Numbered from the stretch's first letter, positions 41,771-51,584 are shown. The stretch: DNA of 64,000 nt from Thermodesulfobacterium hydrogeniphilum (GCF_000746255.1 NZ_JQKW01000009.1:1-64000); one strand, 5' to 3'. Notes: generated by a model from the sequence alone, not told the origin. A program made the numbers and translations.

Positions 41771-44164
41771 ATGAGAGTTCCTATTAGCTGGCTTTCGGAA
41801 TTTATAGATCTTAAAGGTTCTCCTGAAGAAATAGCAGAAATCCTTACTATGGGTGGTATTGAAGTAGGATCTATTGAAGATCCCTATGAAAATTTGGGAG
41901 AACTTGTTGCAGTTAAAATTTTGGAAGTTTTAGAACCAGAAGAGCTCAAAGAGATAGCTCTTTGTAAGGTTACAGATGGAAAAGAAGTTTATACAGTTAT
42001 AACTACAGCTAAAGATCAGGTTAAGCCTGGCTTAGTTTTAGGTCTTGTTAAACCTGGTAGCACCACTTTTACTTTTCAAAAAATAGAAATAAAACATATA
42101 AAAAAATATCAATCCTATGGTATGTTTCTCTCTCCTTATGAAGCAGGAATTGGGGAAGAAAAAGATAAATTGCTTATTTTACCAGAAGATGCACCTTTGG
42201 GAGAATCTATTTATAAAATTTTAGGTATATCTGAAACAGTTCTTGAGCTTGAGATTACTCCTAATAGAGGAGATGTGCTTTCTATTTTAGGAGCAGCAAG
42301 AGAACTTCATACCCTTACTTCTTGGGAATTAAAACCTATTAAATTTGAGGATTATCTCAAAGCTGGTAATAAATTTAAGGGGAAAATAGAAATAGAAGAT
42401 AAAGATGGTTGTTTTAGATATGCAGGTAGATTTTTTGCCAATGTGAAAGTCCAGGAAAGTCCTTTCCATATTCAAAAAAAGCTATGGCTTTGCGGTTTAA
42501 GACCTATTAATAATATAGTAGATATTACTAATTATGTGCTTTTAGAATTTGGGCAGCCTTTACATGCTTTTGATTGGAATAAAATAAAAGATCATACTAT
42601 TGTTATAAGAAAAGCAAAGATTGGTGAGAAACTTCTCATGCTGGATGGAATAGAAAGAGAATTTACTGAAGAAGATTTGGTTATTGCTGATGCAGAAAAA
42701 CCTATGGTTCTTGCAGGGATTATGGGTGGAGAAGATTCAGGTGTTTCAGAGGAAACTGCACATATATTCTTAGAATCAGCATGGTTTAACCCTAAAAGAA
42801 TTAGAAAAAGCTCTCAGAGACATAGAATAACTACAGAAAGCTCTTATAGATTTGAGAGAGGGATAGATCCAGAAGGAGTTATTTTGGGATTATTAAGAGC
42901 AAGTGAGTTGATTTTAGAAATTGCTAAAGCAGAAAAATTTTCAGAAATAATGGATCTTTATCCAAAACCTTATATAGCTCCTCAAATTTTATTATCCCAA
43001 AAAAAGCTTTCTAAATATTTAGGTTTTTCTATACCTCTTGAGGAAGTAGAAAATACTTTAAATAAAATAGGTTGGGTCAGAAGATCAGAGGGTAGTTTTG
43101 AAGTTATTCCCTATTCTTATAGACAGGATCTAAAAATTCCAGAAGATTTAATAGAAGAAGTAGCCAGAATATATGGTTATGAAAAAATCCCTACTACCTA
43201 TCCTAAAGCAGTTTTATATGCTAAAGCTCCTTTAGATATTATTAATTTAGAAAACAAAGTAAAAAATGTTTTGAAATCCTTAGGTTTTTTTCAAATAATC
43301 ACTTATAGTTTTATTGATCCTAAATCTTTAGAAAAGCTTAATTTAAGTCATGATGATCCAAGAAAAAATTTAATTGAAATTGCCAATCCTATAGCTTCTA
43401 CTCAATCTGTAATGAGAACCACTTTAGTTCCTGGGCTTTTGGAAACTGCTTGTTTTAATCTCTTTAGAGAGGTAAATTCATTAAAAATTTTTGAAATAGG
43501 AAAAGTTTTCTTTCCTACTGAAGATGTTTTGGCTTATGAACCTATGCATTTAGGTATTCTTTTAATGGGAAATAATACTGAAGAAATATGGTATGAAGAA
43601 CCAAGGAAATTTGATATTTATGATCTTAAAGGATATTTAGAAGAATTTTTTGAAATTTTAAAAATACCTATTCAATTTAAACCTTATTCATCTGAACCAT
43701 TTTTAAAAAAAGGAGTATCTTTTGATTTAATACTTAACAATTCTAAAATAGGTTTTGCAGGAGAAGTAAAAAATCTTATTTTAAAAGAATTTGATTTAAA
43801 AACCAATGTTCTGTTAGCTGAAATTGATTTAGAACCAGTTTTAAAGCAATGGGAAGAAGTATTTAAAGTAAAAAAACCTCCAAAGTATCCTTCCACATTT
43901 AGAGATGTAACCTGTATTTTGAAAAGGGAAATCAAAATAGGAGATATTTTAGAATTTATAAAATCTTTATCAGTGCTTTATTTAGAAAAAGTTAAATGTA
44001 TTAAAATTTATGAAGGACCACCTATACCTGAAGATGAAAAAAGTGTCAGTTTGAGATTTTGGTATAGAGCACCAGACAGAACTTTAACAGATGAAGAAGT
44101 AAATGAAATACAGGAAGATCTGGCTAAAAAGATTTTTATTAAATTTTCTGCAAAACCAAGATAA
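41771..44164 (+). CDS. pheT: Phenylalanyl-tRNA synthetase beta subunit
   Basis: A 797-residue partner of PheS. It has the N-terminal tRNA-binding EMAP-like domain, the B3/B4 editing region with LELEITPNRGDVLSILGAARE, the B5 domain (ILLSQKKLSKYLGF), the core with RTTLVPGLLETACFNL, and the C-terminal ferredoxin-fold anticodon domain (KYPSTFRDVTCILKREI). GTAGGAG precedes the ATG. The IHF-like gene follows after 3 nt, the usual pheST-ihfA order. Confidence 0.97.
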   Translation: MRVPISWLSEFIDLKGSPEEIAEILTMGGIEVGSIEDPYENLGELVAVKILEVLEPEELKEIALCKVTDGKEVYTVITTAKDQVKPGLVLGLVKPGSTTFTFQKIEIKHIKKYQSYGMFLSPYEAGIGEEKDKLLILPEDAPLGESIYKILGISETVLELEITPNRGDVLSILGAARELHTLTSWELKPIKFEDYLKAGNKFKGKIEIEDKDGCFRYAGRFFANVKVQESPFHIQKKLWLCGLRPINNIVDITNYVLLEFGQPLHAFDWNKIKDHTIVIRKAKIGEKLLMLDGIEREFTEEDLVIADAEKPMVLAGIMGGEDSGVSEETAHIFLESAWFNPKRIRKSSQRHRITTESSYRFERGIDPEGVILGLLRASELILEIAKAEKFSEIMDLYPKPYIAPQILLSQKKLSKYLGFSIPLEEVENTLNKIGWVRRSEGSFEVIPYSYRQDLKIPEDLIEEVARIYGYEKIPTTYPKAVLYAKAPLDIINLENKVKNVLKSLGFFQIITYSFIDPKSLEKLNLSHDDPRKNLIEIANPIASTQSVMRTTLVPGLLETACFNLFREVNSLKIFEIGKVFFPTEDVLAYEPMHLGILLMGNNTEEIWYEEPRKFDIYDLKGYLEEFFEILKIPIQFKPYSSEPFLKKGVSFDLILNNSKIGFAGEVKNLILKEFDLKTNVLLAEIDLEPVLKQWEEVFKVKKPPKYPSTFRDVTCILKREIKIGDILEFIKSLSVLYLEKVKCIKIYEGPPIPEDEKSVSLRFWYRAPDRTLTDEEVNEIQEDLAKKIFIKFSAKPR

Positions 44165-44167
44165 AAA

Positions 44168-44461
44168 ATGGAAACAATTACTAAAAAAGAAGTTGCAGAG
44201 AAATTACATCAGAAAGTAGGTTTATCTAAAAGATTATTATATAATCTGATAGATATATTGTTAGAAGAGATTAAATTAGCTTTGGAAAGAGAAGAAGAGG
44301 TTCAGATTGTTCGTTTTGGAAGTTTTGTTACTTATAAAACCAAAGGAAGAATAGGTAGGAATTTAAAAACAGGAGAAGAAGTAATAATACCACCTTTTAA
44401 AAAAGTAATTTTTAAAATAGCTTCTCAATTTAAAGCCGAGCTTCATAATGAAACGAGTTAA
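44168..44461 (+). CDS. ihfA: Integration host factor alpha-like DNA-bending protein
   Basis: A 97-residue HU/IHF protein. ITKKEVAEKLHQKVGLSKR and VQIVRFGSFVTYKTKGRIGRNLKTGEEVIIPPFKKVIFK include the DNA-inserting Pro in a longer basic arm than HU. The place after pheT is the standard ihfA location. It overlaps the merR gene by 14 nt. Confidence 0.9.
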   Translation: METITKKEVAEKLHQKVGLSKRLLYNLIDILLEEIKLALEREEEVQIVRFGSFVTYKTKGRIGRNLKTGEEVIIPPFKKVIFKIASQFKAELHNETS

Positions 44462-44804
44462 AAATAAAGATGAAAGTTTGTATGTACCTCTTTCAGAAGT
44501 TGCAAAAAATTTGAATGTCAAACCTCATATTCTTTATTATTGGGAAAAAAAATTTCCTCAATTAAAGCCTTATAAAATAGCTCAAAGAAAATTTTATAAA
44601 AAAGAGCAAATTAAACTACTTCAGACAATAAAAAAAATGCTTGAAGAGGGTTATACCCTTGATGGTATAAAAAAAATTTTACAAACCCAAAACCTTATTT
44701 CTAAAAAACCAGTTTTATATCAAGCTTCCTTTTTTGAAGAAAATCTAAAAAAGATTTTAAAAGAGGTCTTAAAGGAATTGAAAGAAATATATAAAAATCT
44801 CTAA
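44448..44804 (+). CDS. MerR-family regulator
   Basis: A 118-residue protein with an N-terminal MerR-type winged helix: LYVPLSEVAKNLNVKPHILYYWEKKFPQLKP and RKFYKKEQIKLLQTIKKMLEEGYTLDGIKKIL. A short helical tail follows. This MerR gene after pheT-ihfA is common in many Gram-negative bacteria; its target is not known. It ends the operon. Confidence 0.88.
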   Translation: MKRVKNKDESLYVPLSEVAKNLNVKPHILYYWEKKFPQLKPYKIAQRKFYKKEQIKLLQTIKKMLEEGYTLDGIKKILQTQNLISKKPVLYQASFFEENLKKILKEVLKELKEIYKNL

Positions 44805-44817
44805 TCTTTTTGATTAG
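44801..44817 (+). terminator. Hairpin at the end of the merR gene
   Basis: CTAATC, loop TTTTT, GATTAG overlaps the stop codon. Pairing can extend through AAATCT and ATTT with a bulge. No T-run follows, so termination is uncertain. Confidence 0.3.
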
Positions 44818-45139
44818 ATTTAGAAAATTTGTATTCTTGTCAATATTTTTTGTCAAAAAAATGTCGCATTTTCCCAATTTGCTATCATAGATAGTTAAAC
44901 TTTCAATTTAAAGTTACATTTGTGTAAATTTTATTATAGCCTATCTTCAAATAAAATCACTATCTGGCTGTAGATATGTGGCCAATCCTTAATCTTGGTC
45001 CATGGATTTCTTTTAACTTTTCTCTAAAATGAGAGATATTAACAATCATCTGTTGATTGACTTTAAGATTGGAAGGCTTTTAAAATACTGTACCTTTTCA
45101 TCTCAATTTTTGTAATTTGAAATTTTCTCAGTCATTTGA

Positions 45140-45169
45140 AATTTTTCGTATTGACTTTTACGAAAAATT
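45140..45169. promoter_or_regulatory. 11-bp inverted repeat around the -35 of the tetR gene
   Basis: AATTTTTCGTA (45140-45150) and TACGAAAAATT (45159-45169) are perfect inverted copies with eight bases between. The -35 TTGACT lies in the centre, so a second regulator may bind here. Confidence 0.5.
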
Positions 45170-45178
45170 GAGTAAACT
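45151..45178 (+). promoter_or_regulatory. Promoter of the tetR/RND operon
   Basis: TTGACT (45151-45156), 16 nt, TAAACT (45173-45178), directly followed by the operator palindrome and the tetR gene. Confidence 0.5.
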
Positions 45179-45200
45179 TAAGTAAGTGATTACTTACTTA
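45179..45200. promoter_or_regulatory. Likely TetR operator
   Basis: TAAGTAAGT (45179-45187), GATT, ACTTACTTA (45192-45200): 9-bp perfect arms. It sits between the -10 and the tetR start, the usual place for autorepression. Confidence 0.65.
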
Positions 45201-45213
45201 CATGTGGAATGTA

Positions 45214-45795
45214 ATGGAAAAACTCAGTACCAGAGATAGGATAATTGAGGCTGCTTATACTTTATTTTCAGAAAAAGGCTATCATGGTACCAGTACGAGG
45301 GAGATTGCCAGGGCAGCGTCAGTTTCAGAGGTAACCCTATTTAGAATCTTTGGAACAAAGGAATCGTTATTTGAAGAGGTGTTAAAGACCAAATCCATTA
45401 TTCCTGACTTAGTGGCTATGATCAGAGATGTAGAAAATCATAGTTTAGAGGATCTGTTATTTTCACTGGCAAAAAAGTTTTATTATACCCTGGTGTCAAA
45501 AAAGAAATTTATAATGATAACATTTTCAGAAGTAAACCAATATTCAGAAAAGATTATAGATATTTACCAAAAATTAATAGATCAAATAGATGAATTGTTG
45601 GTGAAGATTTTTTCTAAATACAAAAGTACTAATAAAGATTTTAATTTAAAAATCATTGCTATGGCATTTAGGGGGATGATATTTAATCTGTTTTTAACGA
45701 ATGAGATTTTATTAAGAAAGAATATTACAAAATCCGAAATTACTCACATACTTTCATCGTATGTAAAAATTATTTTGAATTCAATAAATAGATAA
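45214..45795 (+). CDS. TetR-family repressor of the efflux operon
   Basis: A 193-residue regulator from the ATG at 45214 (an ATG four codons earlier, at 45202, is also open). The N-terminal HTH is RDRIIEAAYTLFSEKGYHGTSTREIARAASVSEVTLFRIFGTKESLF. The C-terminal ligand domain is helical and unlike any named subgroup I can recall. It stands 18 nt before the membrane fusion protein gene, which suggests it controls the RND pump in response to a pumped compound. Confidence 0.88.
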   Translation: MEKLSTRDRIIEAAYTLFSEKGYHGTSTREIARAASVSEVTLFRIFGTKESLFEEVLKTKSIIPDLVAMIRDVENHSLEDLLFSLAKKFYYTLVSKKKFIMITFSEVNQYSEKIIDIYQKLIDQIDELLVKIFSKYKSTNKDFNLKIIAMAFRGMIFNLFLTNEILLRKNITKSEITHILSSYVKIILNSINR

Positions 45796-45813
45796 GTTTA
45801 TGGAGGTTGTTTT

Positions 45814-46947
45814 ATGAAAAAAATATATATTTTTCCATTTCTTTTTGTGTTTATGTTGCTTTTATTTGGGTGTAAGAGAAATAAAGGGCCAGCCAATGTG
45901 CAAACAAGGCTTCCCGTGGTGTCATATATAGTAATAAAACCACAGAAGGTTACTTTAATGAAAGAATTACCAGGAAGGGTTGCATCGTATAAAACCGCTA
46001 AGATAATCCCACAGGTAAGTGGAGTTATATTAAAAAGGGTTTTTAAAGAGGGATCTTATGTAAAAAAAGGAGATCTTTTATATATCATTGATCCAAGGCC
46101 ATATGAGGCAGCGCTTGAAAGTGCTCAGGCGGCTTTAAAAGCAGCTGAAGCAAAGCTTCCTGCATTAACAAAAAAAGTCAAGAGATATGCAAAACTTGTA
46201 AAAACTCACTCTATTAGCAAGCAAGTATATGATGACACCAAGGCTGCTTTAGATCAATTAAAAGCAAATATAGAGCTATATAAAGCACAGATAAAATCTG
46301 CAAAGATCAATTTGGATTATTGTTATATTAAGGCACCTATAGATGGTATAATAAGCCGTTCATATATAACAGAGGGACAGGTTGTTTATGCATATCAACC
46401 CGATCCTTTGGCAATAATTCAAAATTTTGATCCAGTCTATGTGGATGCCACAATTTCTACAGAGGAATTATATGAGTTAAGAAAAAAGAGGGCCTCAAAA
46501 TTGTTAAAATACACCCCGGATATGGACAAAAATGTTCAACTTATCTTGGAGGACAACTCTATTTATCCGGAAAAGGGAATTTTGGAATTTAATGAAGTTA
46601 CTGTGGATAAGACCACAGACTCGGTTATTTTAAGAATCAAGTTTCCAAACAGAGATAAGGTATTGCTTCCTCATATGTTTGTTAGGGTGAAAATTATTGA
46701 AGGTATCATGGAAAATGGAATTCTGGTTCCTGAAGAGGCAGTAAAGTTTGACCCCAGAGGGAATCCCTATGTCTTTGTAGTGGACAAGCAAAATAGGGCA
46801 GTTATAAGGCCAATTGTCATTGACAGAAGCATTGGTAATAAGTGGCTGGTCACATCAGGCTTGAAGGAAAATGATAGGGTTATAGTAAAGGGTTTTCAAT
46901 ACATAAGGCCAGGTGTTCCAGTAAAGGCGGTGTTAGAGAAACCTTAA
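45814..46947 (+). CDS. RND efflux membrane fusion lipoprotein (AcrA-like)
   Basis: A 377-residue periplasmic adaptor. The signal peptide ends with LLLFGC, a lipobox. VSGVILKRVFKEGSYVKKGDLLYIIDPRPYEAAL is the lipoyl half, a coiled-coil hairpin follows (about 95-165), then YIKAPIDGIISRSYITEGQVV. The C-terminal barrels end with GLKENDRVIVKGFQYIRPG. GGAGG precedes the ATG. The RND pump gene follows after 40 nt. Codon use is more mixed than in surrounding genes. Confidence 0.93.
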   Translation: MKKIYIFPFLFVFMLLLFGCKRNKGPANVQTRLPVVSYIVIKPQKVTLMKELPGRVASYKTAKIIPQVSGVILKRVFKEGSYVKKGDLLYIIDPRPYEAALESAQAALKAAEAKLPALTKKVKRYAKLVKTHSISKQVYDDTKAALDQLKANIELYKAQIKSAKINLDYCYIKAPIDGIISRSYITEGQVVYAYQPDPLAIIQNFDPVYVDATISTEELYELRKKRASKLLKYTPDMDKNVQLILEDNSIYPEKGILEFNEVTVDKTTDSVILRIKFPNRDKVLLPHMFVRVKIIEGIMENGILVPEEAVKFDPRGNPYVFVVDKQNRAVIRPIVIDRSIGNKWLVTSGLKENDRVIVKGFQYIRPGVPVKAVLEKP

Positions 46948-46987
46948 GACAAAAGATAGTGCTTATATGTGACATAGGAGGAGATAA

Positions 46988-49900
46988 ATGATATCTCGTT
47001 TTTTTCTAAAAAGACCGGTTTTTGCCTGGGTAATAGCTATAGCAATCATGAGTTTTGGATTACTCGGGCTTAAATTTTTGCCGGTTTCCGAACACCCAGA
47101 ACTGGCGCCTCCTGTAATTTCAGTAGAAGCAATGTATCCTGGTGCTTCTGCTGAGACAGTTGAGAGCACTGTTACCCAGATCTTGGAGCAAAAATTAACT
47201 GGATTGGATGGCCTTTGGTATATGAGTGCCAGATCAAGCTCTTCTGGAGAATGTAGGATTGACCTTACATTTGCCCCGGGGACTGATCCTGATATTGCCT
47301 GGTCCAAGGTACAAAACAAAGTCCAGCTTGCCCTTGCCAGGTTGCCCGAGCCTGTTCAAAGACAGGGAGTAAAGGTAAGTAAGTCAACCAAGAACTATTT
47401 GCTTGTTGTGGCGCTTATATCAACCGATGGTAGATATAATGGTAATGATTTGAGGGATTATGCAAAGTCAAATATTGAGAAGGTCCTGGCAAGGATACCA
47501 GGGGTGGGTGAGGTAATGACCTGGGGAACAGAATATGCCATGAGGATCTGGTTAAACCCAGACAAATTAATAAAATATAACTTGACTGTAGAGGATGTGA
47601 TTGCTGCTCTTAAAAGATATAATGTAGAAGTTTCAGCAGGGCAATTTGGGGGTGCCCCAGAAGTCAAAGGACAAAAATTTAATGCATCAATTATTGTTCA
47701 GCACTATTTAAAGACCCCGGAGGAATTTTCCAAAATTCCCATAAGAATAAATAAAGATGGCTCAAAGGTGCTTATCAAGGATGTTGGACGAGTTGAGATT
47801 GGAACAGAGTTTTACGATATTGAAGATGCATACAATGGGAAGCCTGCTGCAGCTTTAGCGGTCAGAAAGATGGCTGGGGCAAACTCATTAAAAGTAGCAG
47901 AGCGTATAAAGAAAAAATTAAAGGAGATGAGCAAATATTTTCCACCGGGAGTTAAGGTTGTATATCCTTATGACACCACTCTCTTTACAAAAGCAGCCAT
48001 CCATGAGGTTGTAAAGACTTTATACGAGGCAGTTATCCTTGTATTTATCGTTATGTTTGTATTTTTGGGAAGTTTCAGGGCAACTATAATTCCTACTATT
48101 ACAGTCCCTATTGTTGTGCTTGGAACATTTGGCATAATCTGGGTGCTTGGGTTTTCTATAAATGTCCTAACCATGTTTGCAATGGTTCTTGCCATAGGAC
48201 TTCTGGTTGATGACGCTATTGTAGTTGTGGAAAATGTAGATAGAATCATGGAAGAAGAAGGCTTACCTCCAATGGAGGCAGCTGCCAAGTCAATGGATGA
48301 GATAACAGGTGCTTTAATTGGTATTGGATTGGTCTTATCTGCTGTGTTTTTACCAATGGCATTTTTCCCGGGTTCTACTGGAATTATTTACAGACAGTTT
48401 TCAGTAACAATTGCAGCAGCAATGCTACTTTCTGTTGTAGTGGCCCTTGTGTTGACCCCTGTTTTATGTGCTACTTTTTTAAAACCATATCCCAAAGGGA
48501 CCCCTATTTATGAAAAGACTTTTTTCATCTTCAGGCCATTTTTAAAAGTTTTTGATAAGGTATTAAAGAAAGGAAGAGAATTATACCTCTCAGTTGTTGG
48601 GTATACACTGGCCAGGAAAATCAGATTTGTTATTATCTATTTGATAATTGTAAGTATAACTGGCTATTTATTTTTAAATATGAAAACTGGATATCTTCCA
48701 AATGAAGACCGCGGAATTTTGCTTTTTCAAGTGATTTTACCTTCAGGCTCTACCATGAAACAGACCGAAAAAGTTCTAAAGCGCGCTGAAAAATACATTC
48801 GTACACATGAACAAAAAGCTATTGAATCTACAGCATATGTTGCTGGTTATTCCTTTGCAGGGCGTGCTCCAAATGTAGGACTTGGTTTTATTAAACTTAA
48901 AGATTGGAGTTTAAGAAAGGATAAGTCCCTTTCAGCTGAGGCAATAGTTAACAGGCTTAACAAGGAATTTTCAAAATACAATGATGCAATGGTATTTGCA
49001 TTTATGCCCCCAGCTATTATTGAGCTTGGAAATGCTGCAGGATTTGATTTTGAGCTACTGGATTATAGCGGTGTTGGGTATCAAAAATTGATGGAGGCGA
49101 GAAATCAGCTGCTTTACATGGCATCTAAGGATCCAAGACTTGTTCGTGTAAGGCCAAATGGAATGGACCCTGTTGTTCAATATAAGATAGATATAGATTG
49201 GGAAAAGGCAGGGGCCTTGAAATTGCCAATTACTTCTATTCACAACAACATTGCTGCAGCAATTGGTTCAGCTTATGTAAATGACTTTGTGAAAAATGGA
49301 AGGGTAAAAACCGTGTATGTCCAGTTTGATGCCCCATACAGGATGATGCCAAGAGACTTAAGAAAAATATACATAAGAAATTTAGAAGGGAAACTGGTTC
49401 CATTTTCAGCTATTGCAAAGGGTAGGTGGGTATATGGTCCACAGCAATTAGAGAGATATAATGGCTTCCCATCAATAGAAATTTGGGGAGAACCTGCACC
49501 AGGGTTTAGTACAGGTGACGCAATGAAGGCCATGGAGGAGCTTGCAAATAAGCTGCCAAAAGATTTTGGATATGCGTGGACAGGATTGTCTTATCAGGAA
49601 AAAATGGCAACAAAACAAGGACCACTGGTGTATGCATTTGCACTCTTTGTAATATTTTTGGTCCTTGCTGCTTTGTATGAGAGCTGGCCAATTCCAATTG
49701 CAATACTTCTTTCCATGCCCCTTGGTGTAATTGGTGGAGTAATTGCTACCAGTTTGAGAGGATTTGATAATGATATATATTTTCAGGTTGGTCTTGTAAC
49801 AGTGCTTGGTCTTACCACCAAAAACGCAATATTGATTGTTCAGTTCGCAAGGGAGAGGATAGATGCTGGATATGAATTGATAAAAGCAGTTCTTGAGGCT

Positions 49901-50161
49901 TGTAAATTAAGACTTAGGCCAATACTTATGACTTCATTTGCATTTGGTATGGGAGTCCTTCCACTTGCAATAGCGCATGGACCAGGCTCTGGGGCTGAAA
50001 ATGCAATAGGAACAGTTGTAATTGGTGGTACAATCTCCTCCACATTTATTGCAACAATTTTTATCCCATTATTTTATGTGATTATTTATAAGCTGTTCGG
50101 AAAACGTAGAAAAGAAGTTGATATAAAACATAGTATGGAACATCAAGAAGGAGACGCATAG
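46988..50161 (+). CDS. RND multidrug efflux pump (HAE1, AcrB-like)
   Basis: Proton-driven inner-membrane transporter, 1057 residues with 12 helices. It starts with MISRFFLKRPVFAWVIAIAI. GLLVDDAIVVVENVDRIMEEEG in helix 4 holds the paired Asp of the proton relay. FVKNGRVKTVYVQFDAPYRM and FPSIEIWGEPAPGFSTGDAM belong to the pore domain. GLTTKNAILIVQFARERIDAG is helix 10 with the essential Lys. It belongs to the hydrophobe/amphiphile family, not the heavy-metal group. AGGAGG precedes the ATG. The outer-membrane gene starts directly after the stop. Confidence 0.96.
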   Translation: MISRFFLKRPVFAWVIAIAIMSFGLLGLKFLPVSEHPELAPPVISVEAMYPGASAETVESTVTQILEQKLTGLDGLWYMSARSSSSGECRIDLTFAPGTDPDIAWSKVQNKVQLALARLPEPVQRQGVKVSKSTKNYLLVVALISTDGRYNGNDLRDYAKSNIEKVLARIPGVGEVMTWGTEYAMRIWLNPDKLIKYNLTVEDVIAALKRYNVEVSAGQFGGAPEVKGQKFNASIIVQHYLKTPEEFSKIPIRINKDGSKVLIKDVGRVEIGTEFYDIEDAYNGKPAAALAVRKMAGANSLKVAERIKKKLKEMSKYFPPGVKVVYPYDTTLFTKAAIHEVVKTLYEAVILVFIVMFVFLGSFRATIIPTITVPIVVLGTFGIIWVLGFSINVLTMFAMVLAIGLLVDDAIVVVENVDRIMEEEGLPPMEAAAKSMDEITGALIGIGLVLSAVFLPMAFFPGSTGIIYRQFSVTIAAAMLLSVVVALVLTPVLCATFLKPYPKGTPIYEKTFFIFRPFLKVFDKVLKKGRELYLSVVGYTLARKIRFVIIYLIIVSITGYLFLNMKTGYLPNEDRGILLFQVILPSGSTMKQTEKVLKRAEKYIRTHEQKAIESTAYVAGYSFAGRAPNVGLGFIKLKDWSLRKDKSLSAEAIVNRLNKEFSKYNDAMVFAFMPPAIIELGNAAGFDFELLDYSGVGYQKLMEARNQLLYMASKDPRLVRVRPNGMDPVVQYKIDIDWEKAGALKLPITSIHNNIAAAIGSAYVNDFVKNGRVKTVYVQFDAPYRMMPRDLRKIYIRNLEGKLVPFSAIAKGRWVYGPQQLERYNGFPSIEIWGEPAPGFSTGDAMKAMEELANKLPKDFGYAWTGLSYQEKMATKQGPLVYAFALFVIFLVLAALYESWPIPIAILLSMPLGVIGGVIATSLRGFDNDIYFQVGLVTVLGLTTKNAILIVQFARERIDAGYELIKAVLEACKLRLRPILMTSFAFGMGVLPLAIAHGPGSGAENAIGTVVIGGTISSTFIATIFIPLFYVIIYKLFGKRRKEVDIKHSMEHQEGDA

Positions 50162-51565
50162 ATGGGAAGAAATATAGCTGTAACAATCATAAGTTTAACT
50201 GTTTTATGTAGTTGTTCTTTTATTCCAAAATATAAAAGACCCGCAATGCCAGTTGAAAAAAAATTTCCAGACAAAGGTGTATATAAAAATATTTCTTTTG
50301 GAAATGAGACCAATGTGTCAAAGATAAAGTGGCAGGACTTTATAAAAGATCCAAAGTTAAAGGAAGTTGTAAAACTTGCTTTAAAAAACAACAGAGATCT
50401 TAGACTTGCTATATTAAATGTTGAACAGGCAAGAGCCTTATATGGGATTAAGGCAGCAGAATTATATCCATCTTTATACGCTACATCTGGTATAGAGAAA
50501 CAGAGGGTGCCAGAGGATATATCATTTACAAAGAAAGCTTATACAGAAAAGCGATACAGTGTTAATTTTGGGCTTGCAGAGTGGGAGATAGATTTTTTTG
50601 GGAAAATTCGTTCATTCAAAAAAGAGGCTTTGGAAGAATTTCTGGCGGCAAAGGAAAACCGGCGTGCAGCGCAAATAGCTCTAATTACAGAGGTATCCCG
50701 AGCCTATCTCAGGCTTTGTGCTGATATAGAAAATTTAAAGATTGCTGAGGAGTTACTAAGAACTGCAGAAGAAAATTTTGAGCTTGTAAAAAGCCAGTAT
50801 GATGCTGGAGTAGCAACTGAAATTGATCTAAACAGAGCCAGGACTGAGGTGGAGTCAATAAAAGTGGATGTGGTCAAATTAAAACAATTGATAAATCTGG
50901 ACATAAATACATTAAACTTTTTAGTAGGCACACATGTTGATGAAAAATTACTTCCCAAAGGTTTACCTGAAAAAAATCCTTTTGAAGAGGTAAAACCAGG
51001 TATATCTTCTTATGTTTTGTTAAATAGACCAGATGTGATGGCTGCAGAGCACAAATTGAAGGCATCATATGCAAGAATTGGTGCAGCAAGGGCAGCATTT
51101 TTTCCGTCTATATCTTTAACCAGTGCAATTGGGACAGTAAGTGACGAGCTATCCAATCTCTTTAAAGGCTCTGCACGCACATGGAATCTGAGTCTAAAAG
51201 GAGCACTCCCTGTGTTTGACCCAAGGATTTGGGCTGCTTATAAGCTCAGCAAGGTTCAGAGGAAAATTGTGCTAACCCAATACGAAAAGACAATTCAAAA
51301 TGCCTTTAAAGAGGTGATGGATAGACTTACGATTAAGGCAACGATTGATGAGCAGATAGAAGCACAGAAAAAACTAGTTCGTTCTCTTGAGAGGACTTAT
51401 GAGCTTTCTTTAAAAAGATATAAACAGGGAATAGATAGCTATTTTTCAGTTCTTGATGCAAAAAGGAATTTACTTCAGGCAAAACAAGCACTTACTAATC
51501 TTATTATGTCAAAATACGCAAACCGCATAGCCCTTTACGCTGCACTTGGTGGAGGAGGAGATTAA
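50162..51565 (+). CDS. RND outer-membrane factor lipoprotein (TolC/OprM-like)
   Basis: A 467-residue outer-membrane channel. The signal peptide ends at LCSC (lipobox). WQDFIKDPKLKEVVKLALKNNRDLRLAILNVEQARA and GAARAAFFPSISLTSAIGTVS are NodT/OprM signatures. YDAGVATEIDLNRARTEVES and YKQGIDSYFSVLDAKRNLLQAKQAL are the two repeated helical hairpins. It completes a tripartite pump. Confidence 0.93.
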   Translation: MGRNIAVTIISLTVLCSCSFIPKYKRPAMPVEKKFPDKGVYKNISFGNETNVSKIKWQDFIKDPKLKEVVKLALKNNRDLRLAILNVEQARALYGIKAAELYPSLYATSGIEKQRVPEDISFTKKAYTEKRYSVNFGLAEWEIDFFGKIRSFKKEALEEFLAAKENRRAAQIALITEVSRAYLRLCADIENLKIAEELLRTAEENFELVKSQYDAGVATEIDLNRARTEVESIKVDVVKLKQLINLDINTLNFLVGTHVDEKLLPKGLPEKNPFEEVKPGISSYVLLNRPDVMAAEHKLKASYARIGAARAAFFPSISLTSAIGTVSDELSNLFKGSARTWNLSLKGALPVFDPRIWAAYKLSKVQRKIVLTQYEKTIQNAFKEVMDRLTIKATIDEQIEAQKKLVRSLERTYELSLKRYKQGIDSYFSVLDAKRNLLQAKQALTNLIMSKYANRIALYAALGGGGD

Positions 51566-51584
51566 GTTGCATAGCCTATGCAAC
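51566..51584 (+). terminator. Hairpin after the efflux operon
   Basis: GTTGCATA, GCC, TATGCAAC: perfect 8-bp arms starting directly after the stop. The following T-rich stretch (CTTTATCT, then a T-run at about 51600) is not immediately adjacent, so it is a probable but weak terminator. Confidence 0.4.

Larger units (their letters stand above)
44818..45200. other. Long intergenic region before the efflux operon
   Basis: About 380 nt without a real gene. It holds a promoter-like TTGACT-18-TAAAAT (45057-45086), a hairpin CAATCA/TGATTG (45043-45059), two copies of ATTTGAAATTTT near 45117 and 45136, and the tetR promoter and operator. On the minus strand 44960-45049 encodes a 29-residue frame that looks like a protein remnant. 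Confidence 0.6.

Noticed and set aside
47458-49703. Antisense open frames within the RND pump gene
   Set aside because: They mirror the coding strand, have no ribosome sites, and their translations resemble no family.
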